This document shows positions 42,001 through 54,000 of a DNA stretch of 64,000 nucleotides, piece after piece. How positions within the stretch are numbered: position 1 is the first letter of the stretch; every line of letters begins with the position of its first letter. Position numbers and translations under genes: made by a program. The DNA comes from Gnetum montanum (Eukaryota > Streptophyta > Gnetopsida > Gnetales > Gnetaceae), in the NCBI GenBank assembly GCA_015680685.1, contig MNCI01008947.1, positions 164,900 through 228,899 on the forward strand, read 5' to 3'. The notes beneath the pieces were generated by a model that saw only the letters and a program-made list of their open reading frames with translations, ran no database searches and was not told the DNA's origin.

Positions 42001-45000
42001 CACCTTGGGCTAATTTTGGCATTGTGGTGGGCAGGACCACTGGTGGTTCCAAAGGCGCTGGTGTCATATCCACTAGTACATGTGCAAAGATGGGCACGTT
42101 TTGTGCTAGAGGCCAATCAACCATTGGTGTAGGTAGAGAGGCAAGTGAGTGATGGATCGAAGACAAAGGCAGGGCATAGGGGGATTAGAGGGGACAACTA
42201 CACCGCGTGAGCTTGTAGCGATGATTGATCAAGCGTGTAAAGTGGTGGCTGAGAAAGCAAGGGCTGAGGAGAGGGAGATCTAGGAGGCACGTTGGATGAC
42301 AAGCGAGGAGGATATCCAACGGATTTCCGATCAGGCAGAGCACCAAAGGGCCAAGCCACACTAGCACCAAGAGCAGTTCAAACAAAGGCAAGAGATACAC
42401 TTTAGGCATGAGCTATGATACAAGCTAGAGGGAAAGGTGCAGGAGCATATGCAGGTGGAGCTGGCTCAAGAGGTAATGGCGGCTTGCAGCCATGCAAAGG
42501 AGGCAAGCCCCAGACCATAGAACCAAAACTAATGCGCACGTAGTTTGTTCTTTCAGATTGTGTATTTGGGGGTTTTGGCATCCTTAAGTCTTGCAGGTGG
42601 AGTTTTTTGTTTGTTTTAGGCTATGGCGTGCTTGCTGGAGTTTGGCATGTAGAATCGATTTCCTTATTTTGGCTGTCTTGCAGTGGCCGACCTAGTGTGG
42701 GTGATATTTCTGATGTTACAGATGGTTCCAGGGGTATTGTTTTTTGGGGATGGGGCCTAGTCCTAGCCTTGCTCTCTAGTTGAGCGAGGGTTCCATGGAC
42801 ATGCATTTTTTGGTTGTACATGGATTCTTTTTTAGTCATAAATCTTGAACATTACTCAAAAAATGAGTTGAAAAATGAATTATTGAGCTCTTGAAGAATA
42901 TGCTACAAAGCTCCCCAAGAATGTGTTGCTCCTTACAGAAAAATGTCCACTCAAAGTGCTGAAAACCTTGAAACCACTAATGACACACATTCAAAATGTT
43001 TTATGCTCATTCTTTCTACTTTTACAGGTGTATTGAGTCATGAATTTTGTTATTGGGATAAAGTGTTAATGTTCAATGAAATGCTTAATGGTAAAAACCT
43101 ATAAACTTCTAATTGGTGTTTTTAAAGATTCCATAATCATCTAGTATCACCTGCAATTGTCTAAAATCACAATCTGAAATCGCCTAGAATCATTCAGAAT
43201 CATGATCCAAAACAAATCCATATCCCGATCTGATCTTTATAAGTATGATTTGAACTAATAATTGGCTATGGTAACATTTGATTTAAAGTTTTGGAAGACC
43301 TCGAATGTTAGGTTTACTAAGCAAAGGTCCTAAGACATGTTCAAGGCATACAAGGACTCAAGTTTTAGAGTTTTGGAAGACAAATATTGTGTAAAAGTAA
43401 AGCCAAATATTATTTGTAATTTAATTTACGAAGTACCTTTCATGTATGGCAATTTAAAAGCAATGTCCCTTGCAATATCACAAGTTTCCTTAGGTAAACA
43501 TTGTAGGATAATACAATGCTATAAAAGAGAATATAGAAGGGTTTGGAAAGATGTGGAAATCCTAATGAAAAGTTACAAAGAGAGAATTATAGTAACTAGC
43601 AATGTATCTCTATTGTACTTGAAGAATGTTGGTGCCCTAATTTGCTTTAACAGAAGAGTTTCACATTGCTTTCACATGGATTTTCATCTGTTGAAAAGTT
43701 CTTGGAAATTTTCCATGTAAACCCTAATCTACCATCTCATCTTTTTTTCGTTTTTCGGAGAGAATGTTTGAGAATATATTACTGAAAAAATAGAAACTGT
43801 ACAAGCAAAAAATTTTCCAAGGAGATGTCTCCCTCAGGGGGAGAAATCCCCCCCACCATTCGCTAGAAACAAACACAACAAACCACATATTGCAACATAC
43901 TAGAAACCCCCAAAACAAAAGCCCCAACCTGTAGACACACCATGACAAAAACATGCCCCACAGTCAGCCCCACAAAAAAACACCAACAACAGGAAAAAAA
44001 CAAGAGCCAGGGGACCCAAAGTCAACCCCACGGAAAAACACCAGCAACAGGAAAAAACAAGAGCCAGGAGACCCACTGTCCCCACAAAGACTAACGACAC
44101 TTAGACAATGTAAAGCATTCATGGTTAGGAAATTCCTTATTGTGAATATTCTTCAACACCTTCCAATGATGCTCAAAGTCCACAAAAGCAATCGCCTGCT
44201 AAAACTCCTTGAAAGTTGTTTCCTTATTGCCACATTCGTCAACATCCCCCCTGCCATCAAGATGAACTTTTGCAAAGGATCTTCTGATGTGTCGACGCAA
44301 TGCTGAGCAAGTGGTGTCAATGTTGATATTCAAGATGACAAATGGGCATCACCCATTTCGCAGCCACATCTTGGCATTTTGGGTGTTCGCTTTATTCTGC
44401 TGCCTTTGCAACTACTCAGCCTCCTCCTTCTCTTGCTCCTTGCCCAACAGCTCAAGGCTCTCTTGCTCCACCATCTACTCCTCTTCTTGTCAAAGCTCCT
44501 CCATGATCTAGGCCCGCAAGTCGATCAGGGTAGCCCTAGTCATCTAGTCACAAAGTGCATGCATTCACAACAACTCCTCCTCTTATTCCGCATATTGGGC
44601 TTCCAGTTGCGCTGTCATGTGCTGATACTCCACCTCCCAGGTGCACCACTTAGCTTCCCATATGCATTATTCCTCCTCCCTTGCTTTCTTAGGTACTTCC
44701 TCCATGGGTCGCAGCAGCTCCTCGAAGCACTGCATCTCCTTCTTTTTTAATTTTTTTTCTTTTAACTTTTCCATTGATTTTGTTTGCAACAATATTTTAC
44801 AAATAGTGATAACAAAGCAACAATGAAGGATCGCTAGAGCATCTACAAAACACAAATTTGTTGGTTGGTGTAGCAAACTAAGATGTTTGGACAATGGGAA
44901 CCTTCAATCTCATAATTCAATTATGATGAGTCATCATTGTGTTAGCCCCGATATCGAATATCCGATATCCAGGCTCCAATATCGGATACGCGATATCGGG

Positions 45001-48000
45001 TCCCAAGAAACAATGTCAGATATCCAATATCGTCTCTTCCATGCTAGCCTATAAATACAACACTTGGGTGAATGGTTGGGACATAGTTTTTCTTAGTTTT
45101 TGATAGTCTTTCTTAGATTTCTAAATTCAAGTTCTGTTATTCCCAGTGCATGCCTGCAATGTGATGATTGTAATCGTACGGCAGCTTTGTTCAAGTGTGA
45201 CGTACTTGAACACGTTACATGACTAGAAATAAAGATCAAGATTACTTCCATCATTGCCGCATTCACATAGATTTATTATTGCTTTAATTATTTATTGTTT
45301 TCTTTAGTTAATGTTTCCAATTATTGCTATTCACTATTCTTGTCATTAAGTATAATGAGTACGACTTAATCACGAGCGCTTAAGTGTAAGTACTTGGTAA
45401 TCTAGCAAAGCATCATTTGGCACACCCAGTGATGTACGCTTGGCAATCCCAATTGTAGTTACATGAAGTCCAAGGCATGTACAGACGATTAGGGATGGAT
45501 ACTCATCACATGTAAGATAGTTTCGAACTTATTCTCCATCGTCATTAGGAGCAGAATAAAATTAGACAACATCATATGCCTCACTTTGGACTAAACCATA
45601 CATGACAAAGCTACTACTAGTCCAATTGGGAAGACAGCAAACTGCAATCAAAGCATAATGATCTAAATGCCACAACTAGTTCCATCCATAGAATTCGACC
45701 AGATCGTGTGTGAATGCTTGTGATTTGTATGGTTGGGCGTAAGGGTACCTCGCTACTCATCAAATTACATTGACGCATGAACATTGAAAGTTCTGAAACA
45801 GATTTTTTATGATAAAGTAAAAATAATGCAACATAATAGGTCCATTTGAACGAAATGAATAGCATGTTCTCTCAATTAGATAACCTGAAGGTTTATTTTG
45901 TAAGAGATAGTGTGTCATGAAGTACCTTTAGCAAGCCAAAAATCAAAGGAACTGAATTTGTCCTTCTCTCAAACATGAAGAAAAATATGTTTTTATTTAA
46001 TTAAAATGAGTTAATTGGCAAATGTTCTCTTTGTAGCCACAATTCATCATCTTTTTCCTTAGTTTTCACTTTTTATAATGGGAAATGTCTTTTCATTAAT
46101 CCCAAGTATGGCTCCAATCATTCTCTATAAATTTGATGGCCATACAATGATGTATGTGACTGCTTGTCAAAAATAAAAAACTTGTTACAAATTTGTTCTA
46201 TCAAGTTGTCTTTTCATCTTCCTAAATCCCAATGTCTATTTATACCATTATTCTCCTCTATTTGATTTTATTCTATTTTATCAAGATTTGCAAAAATTTT
46301 ATTCAGATCTTCAATTCATCAGACAAAGCATTATCTTCATCTCCAAATCTGTACAACCAAAGTTGACAATAGAAGGTCACAAGTAAGGTGATAAGTCATT
46401 ATCGAGTTTTATCAATTCCGCCGCTATCTACAACTATGTACTGGAACTACTATTGTCCCAATTCAAAGAACTCTTCAAAGTGAATCCATGGGTGTCAAAT
46501 TTGCTAATTTTCAACTTGTAAATCTCAACATATTGCCAAAGAATAGTGAGACCATGACTCATAGTCCACTAGTGGTATTGCAGGTTTTCAGTCCAACTGC
46601 TCACCACAACTCATGGTATTGCAAAAATCAATTTTATCCAGACCATGACTCGTGGTCAACCCATCGAAGAATACCATGACCTGCAATCCACCCATAATTC
46701 AATAACGGTTGTAAACCACAACTCATGGTCAAGTTGTGGCTTCAACCACGACTCATGATTGACTCGTGATTGACATTTTAAATAAAGAATATTTACGACA
46801 ACTCATGCCCAAGTCGTGGGACATCAACAAGCATTGCAAAATCTTGAAGATCCTAGGTTTTTGAAGACCACAACTCATGGTACACTCATGATATCCTCAG
46901 AAATTCTATGTCTCTATTTCTTCAGTAACCACAACTCAAGGTCAACTTGTGGTGCTTTCATCATGACTCATGTTGTAATACCATAACTCATGGCATCGTC
47001 AAAAAGTTCACAACTCATGGTTAGGCCATGGCCAACTTGTAGTTATTAAAAAACTCAAAATTTTTTGAATCCAAGAACAAATTTTAAGACATTTTCTTCA
47101 TCCATTTGTTTCCCATTCACTTCTTCAATTTTCAAAGAAAAGCATCAAATAATAGCAATTCTTAGTTCTCTGACGAATACATGAAAGGCAATTCATACTA
47201 CAATCATGACAATTTCAAATATCATACCAAATTTCAATTCATCAGACAAAGCATTATCATCATCTCCAAATCTGTACAACCAAAGTTGACAATAGAAGGT
47301 CATAAGTAAGGTGATAAGTCATTATCAAGTTTTATCAATTCCACCACTATCTGCAACTATGTACTGGAACTACTATTGTCCCAATTCAAAGAACTCTTCA
47401 AAGTGAATCTATGGGTGTCAAATTTGCTAATTTTCAACTTGTAAATCTCAATATATTGCCAAAGAATAGTTAGACCATGACTCATAGTCCACTAGTGGTA
47501 TTGCAGGTTTTCAGTCCAACTACTCACCACAATTCATGGTATTGCAAAAATCAATTTTATCCAGACCATGACTCGTGGTCAACCCATCAAAGAATACCAT
47601 GACCTGCAATCCATCCATAATTCAATAATGGTTGTAAACCACAACTCATGATCAAGTTGTGGCTTCAACCACGACTCGTGATTGACTCATGCTTGACATT
47701 TTAAATAAAGAATATTTACCACAACTCATGCCCAAGTCGTGGAACATCAACAAGCACTGCAAAATCTTGAAGATCCTAGGTTTTTGAAGACCACAACTCG
47801 TGCTAAACTCATGATATCCTCAGAAAGTCTATTTCCTAGGTTTTTGAAAACCACAACTCGTGGTGCACTCATGATATCCTCAGAAAGTCTATTTCTCTAT
47901 TTCTTCAGTAACCACAACTTGAGGTCAACTTGTGGTGCTTTCATCATGACTCATGCTATAATACCATAACTCATGGTATCATCAAAAAGTTCACAACTCA

Positions 48001-51000
48001 TGGTCAGGCCATGGTCAACTTGTAGTTATTAAAAGACTCAAAAATTTTTGAATCCAAGAACGAATTTTAAGCCATTTTCTTCATCCATTTGTTTCCCATT
48101 CACTTCTTCAATTTTCAAAGAAAAGCATCAGATAATAGCAATTCTTAGTTCTCTGATGAATACATGAAAGGCAATTCATACTACAATCATGACAATTTCA
48201 AATATCAGACCAAATATCCAAGCCTACTAAACCTCTATAAAAGCCCTAGCTGTTTGAAAAGGGAATTCTCAAAACAAAGGCACAAAAGCAAGGATATCAA
48301 ATGCTGGTTCTATAAGACGAAGGGTAATGTGAAAAAGGATTAATATGCCTAGAAGATGTAATAAGCATAAGTAATAAAAGGCTAAAAGGAAGAAATCTTA
48401 AGAACCAAACTTAAATCTCACACAAGGATTTGTTGAACTAATGTTTATTTGCCATGACACAAAAGCAAATGTATCCAAAAAACCTGATAACATTTAAATA
48501 TTGTACAATAATGCCTTATTTTACATTTGTCCAAAACACGTGTATGTCAACTATAATAAAGAATGCTTGTGTTGTATGTGTTCTGGAAAGTAGGAAGCTT
48601 TAGATTCATGGCATAGGAACTCATGCGGTAAACCAACAAGATGGACAATAAGTCATCCTTAGAGGTATTAAGCATATTCTAGAAACCAGAGTGACCTTGA
48701 TTTTAGTCAAACAACTTTTGATGAGTTGGGTTGCAAATTTTCCTTTGCCAACAGTACATGGATGATAAGCAAGAGAACCATGACTCTTTCAAGGAAAACC
48801 AAGGAACGTTCCATGTGCATTCTGCACATTGTTGCTCCCAAGATACAAGGGGGGGGCTGTTCCTATCACTTTAAAAATAGGATTCCAATTGGTGGCATTG
48901 ATGCTTAGGATATACTGTTTAGTGAGGGGCATCATTTAGAGTGATGGTAAGGTACTTGTTCCTCAAGTAGTAAGACCTAAGTTCAAGCTTGAGTCCAAGT
49001 ACTCAAACAGACTGTTTGATGAGAAGTTCTTGCAATTTGGATTGTATATCTACTATACTTTAATACACTAGTGGGCTTTAATGCAAGAACTCTACACTGC
49101 TTTCCCATGGTTTTTTAGTATTTTCCACATAAATCATAATATTTTTACCTTTTCTTAACAGCAGCATTCTACAAAATATTGGTGAAGGTCAGGTACCATA
49201 AGGAAATAGCAATTATCAAGAACAGACATTCACAAAAATTAGGTTTATAGAATTGCATGTGAAGCACCTGGCCTTGAAAGAATCTCCTATGGTTTATCAT
49301 ACCTGTAACTTATGAATATTATGCTTTTAACACTGAACTTGAATGCAAGTATTTCATCCTTTCCATGTTTATTCTGGCTATCTGATTTCTTAAAATTCCA
49401 TGAATGTCCTTGTGTTGCAGTATTAATGTGTAATCCAACCTAGATATGTTATATTATTATGAAACATGTATTAACTACATAACACTCTATTGTTGAATGG
49501 AAAGTACTTGTGCTTAAATGCTTATCATGTGGGATTGTTAACTAGTAGATTCTATGAATATTTTGTTAAAAGATTAATATCAAATACTATCTTATGAATA
49601 TTTTATTGCACTAATTATTATTTTCATGCTTATGAAATGCAGATTGGAACCGTAATTCCAGCAATCTAGAATTGTAATCTGGAACAGTGTTAGAATCATG
49701 ATTTCAATTGCAGGTAATTGCAAGTCACAGTTCTAGGCAATAATAGAGGAATTATATATTGGCCCGCTGCATTCTCCATAAAAGAAGTAGAAGCAAAGAA
49801 GCAATTTTAATAACAGAAATCAAAATGTTGTACCACAAAATGAACCAATGCCATAGCATTTTGAATTTTGCTAATACAGTAACGCAACAAAGTTCACCAA
49901 CGTTTTGCTTGCTACTGCAGCACAGAGCCTTTTTTCCCCTACCACAATGGTTTTGCAGCTATGATTTTTAACACATTGTAAAGGCTTTGGTCATAGATGC
50001 AAACATTGATCGTTGACATTTGACCAAGTAGCATGGTTCAATTACCTTTTTGTGCTTTTTAGTGACCCAGCCACTATATGTCCAGGGATGTCAGTTTGAT
50101 AAAAATAAAAAAGAAAGAAAGAAAGAAACCTGTTTTTGCATATTTTTATTGCAACATTATGTGGCCGATGCATGTGTTTGGCATTGCAAACAATTATTTT
50201 AAACGCAGTTGAGGGCTGTGTTAACTTTGGATGAAGGCACACATAAAGTCCAATGTTGCCATCAAGATTAATTAAATATATGTAAATAGAATTAACTGTG
50301 ATGAAGGCATTTTTGTTGAAAGAAAAGTTTATTTAAAAAAAATTGAATAAGACAAAGAAACACCATTAATAAAACCAAAAACAAATAAATATAAGCTAAC
50401 AGAAACAAAAACATACTTAAACAAAGCAACATCTTCAAATATTACTGGCAAGTAAGCATTCTAAACAAACAAACAAAGAGTAAAAAGGTAAGTAATCATT
50501 TAAAAATAAAATTTAAAATCCATCATTGGCAATCTAAAATTCTGATTACTCATGGAGAAGACCATTGAAGCCTTTATCCAATAGTTTACCTTTATATGAA
50601 CCAGTTGAGCTTCAGCAATGTGAGCCCCAGACAATTCAGTGGAACAGCCCGGCTGTCATGCATAGAAGATAATTAAAAATAAGATGAAATAAATTTACAC
50701 ACTACAAACAAAAAATGAAAACAGAAATAAAACCATATAAAGCCAAATGCCCCTCAAGTATCATTGTTCACAACAAATTTAATCCATCAAGCCATTGATA
50801 AAGTAATACAATAGAACAACATTAAAAATCTACATTTTACAACAAATTTAATCCATCAGGTCATTAATGAAGTAATACGATAGAACAACATTAAAACCCT
50901 ACATTTTTATACGTGTTAGCCAGCTTTTCTCAAGTGATATCAGTCTTCAAAATTAAGTTTTAAAAGAAAACAAGGTTCTTTCCTTTAAATATATTTCACA

Positions 51001-54000
51001 AATGGGAAACACAATATATCACTAATGTTTGAGGTGTAAACATAAAGGGTTATCACCCCAAGGCTCAATTCCCATGCCATCAAGGGAGGCCCAGGAAAGC
51101 CAATAGATGAATGAAAGCCCAACCTCTTTTCAAGTGGCTGCATCCAGGCTCAAGGGTGGTCTGGGAAAGCCAATAGATGAATGAAAGCCTAACCTCCTTT
51201 CAAGTGGCTGCATCCAGGCTAATTTTTGAGTGTGAATAAAACAGAAAATATTTGAGTATACCATTCTCATCAATGAAGGTGCTTAGAGGAATTTCCTTGA
51301 TGAATGTACAATTTTTTAAATGAACATGTAAAAAGAAAATAGTTCAATTTATATAATGGCCTTGATGGTTCAAGGAATGTGCTCAGAGGAATCCATACCC
51401 AGAGCCAAGGTTGTGGTATCTTCTGTTTTCATTTTTCGTTTTTGCTCTACCACTACCTTCACCACAACCCATGGTCATGTCGTGGTCCTCCACCACAACT
51501 TATGATCCAGTCATGGTAATTTGAATTTTCAAATTTTCATTAATTTTAACATCCAAGATCATCCCGATCCACCACCATGCCAACTCTAACAAAGTACAAC
51601 AAGGGTCACCCCTTGATCTTAGAAAACAAGGATCATATTGGAGTCAAACTCTTTTGAAGGAAGAGAATTTTCCCAAGTTGTGGTTGAGTTTCAACTTGAT
51701 TTCGACATACAAGGATGCAAGTTCACTTGGAGCAACAAACAAAAGTTACAAGTAGAGCTCTATCAAAAATTGATAGGATATGGGTACTTTTCTTTCTTAT
51801 AGCTCATTTTCATTTTGCCCTTTTTGCTCTGGACCATAGGCCTTCAACCCATAAACCCTTGCTTTTATCCTTTAAACAAAAGAAGGGGAAGGGTACCATC
51901 TTTAGGTTAAAGAAATTGTGGTTGCAAAAACACTAGCTAAAATATGTTTTTTGAGCTTGGAAGGGCTATCATATTTCCTATAACCCAAGAGATTTCCTCA
52001 AAAATGCCCTCCACTAGATTAAACGCTAAATCAAGAACAACCCAAACATGAAATAACTTCTCTCATATACTTTAAAGAGCAGCATCTTCGACACCTATAA
52101 CACATTCAAGCTCAGCAAGAGTAGGGACTTGACCTTGCTAATGAGGAGATAACAGCTCTTAGGGAACTAAAAGCTTTATCCCATGAAGAGGAATTATGTT
52201 GGAAAGAGATATTGAAGGTCCATTAGCTGAAGGATGGTGATAAAAATGCTATGTTCTTCTTTAAGGCTACAAAGGCACTTAAAGGTGCTCAACAGATACA
52301 CATGCTACAAATTATCCCCTGCCCCCTCTCCATGGTGTGCAAACAATGTGGTTGGCTCCATCCTCGTGTCTTGGCAACAGCAAAGAAGAAGTTTGTTTGC
52401 CTATCCCCCTCCCGGAGCCATCTAATCTGTGATCTTTGTTACCAGTATGTCTCCTCCTCCAAGTCAAGGCCCTAAAGTTGCCGCAGAATGTTCTGCTCTT
52501 CTTCATGCAGGTACTCCCCAACCTCCTGTCTGATCTGGATCTAAGTTAGCTTATCCCAACACGCCATGCGACCCGTCCTGAAAGAGAATTTGTCCTCCAC
52601 TGGCAGGGCCCAGATAGCCCACTTCAGACGAAGCAAGCCATCTTTAAGGAAATTCCTGGGGTCTCCCTAGCCCTGCTGATAGTCTGCCTAGATGTCCTCA
52701 ACTAACAACCTCAACCACGGCTTGTACAACCAAGTTGCCTCAAAACAAAACAGTTGTGGGGTCCAGTACCTTTCAGGCCCAAGTAGACAAACCAGGGATC
52801 GATGGTCCGATGCCACCTGTTCTTGTCCCGTAACCCACGCGGCCAACCAAAGAAGGAGGTCGGAACTAATGCAAATCCAGTCAATTCTAGAAAGGACGCA
52901 ATCAGGACCTTTCCTCCTATTGCTCCAGGTGAATTGGCAATTCTCAATGGGCAGATCCACCAACAAGTGGACCGCCAGGAGATCCTAAAACTCCTAGGCA
53001 CCAGGAGGGAGAGCTTCACCATCTGAATTTTCCCACGAGTGTAATCTTTGGTTGAAGTCCCCCACAATTAACCATGCTAGGCAGTCTTGTACCAGCGTTG
53101 CCACGCGCTCCATCTCCTGCAACCTCTGCTCCCACATCTGCGCCCCATAGAAGTTGGTCAGCCAAATCCCCCGAGAGGGGATATGGACTGCCATGGTCCA
53201 TTGTGAGGAGTCAACTAGCATCATGTCATAGTGGGCTAGGATAGCTAGACCCCCCGCCCGACCCACGTAAGGGTATACATGGGCTTTCCAGCCATCCTAA
53301 TAGAGATGGTGTGGTTCTGTTGCTTGTAGCTTGGTCTCTTGGAGGTATACGATATCACACTCTTCATCACAAACAATTCTTCTTAGGGTATTTCTTTTAT
53401 AGGGTGTACCCTATCCCCTACAGTTCCAGCTGAAGACCTTCATGCATGCTCGGATGAGCAGCATTGGTAGACCTCATGGAGGGTCTTTTGCAATCCCAAA
53501 TCAATATTTTGTTGAGCTTGTCTAGCCCTAGAGAGACTCTCACATGGGCGTCTAGGACGACTCCCCCCCTCCCGCACAACCAAGCTACATCCTAAGTCTC
53601 CGGATGCTGGCTCCTTCTCCGGGAGCGTATAGGACATGGTGCTCCCCCTAACCACGTTGACCCATTCACCCAAGGGGGGAGCACTATCCCTGGCATCGTT
53701 GGGTCGACTAATGATGGTGAGGCATGGGGGGTGTTGGTGGCAAGGTTGTGGGCCTGTTGTGGGGGGGTAGGTGAAAGACAAAGTGGAGAAAGTCGCGGGA
53801 GNNNNNNNNNNNNNNNNNNNNNNNNNNNNNNNNNNNNNNNNNNNNNNNNNNNNNNNNNNNNNNNNNNNNNNNNNNNNNNNNNNNNNNNNNNNNNNNNNNN
53901 NNNNNNNNNNNNNNNNNNNNNNNNNNNNNNNNNNNNNNNNNNNNNNNNNTCGGTCAGCCCTTACGTCACACCATAACCCAGTCCCCACCCTCAACTAGCT

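Noticed and set aside
43337-43720. 127-residue open frame as a possible host gene
   Set aside because: No recognised domain, no splice support, and part of it resembles another repeat segment near 49100.
44379-44750. 123-residue leucine-rich plus-strand frame
   Set aside because: It is antisense to the charged coiled-coil region of a minus-strand LINE; Glu/Lys codons read backwards give Leu and Ser.
46310-48215. CRISPR-like array of repeated words
   Set aside because: Spacing is irregular, words vary and are palindromic, and the context is a plant intron.
53440-53994. 184-residue frame across the N gap
   Set aside because: The gap makes a continuous translation meaningless; only the LINE context is informative.
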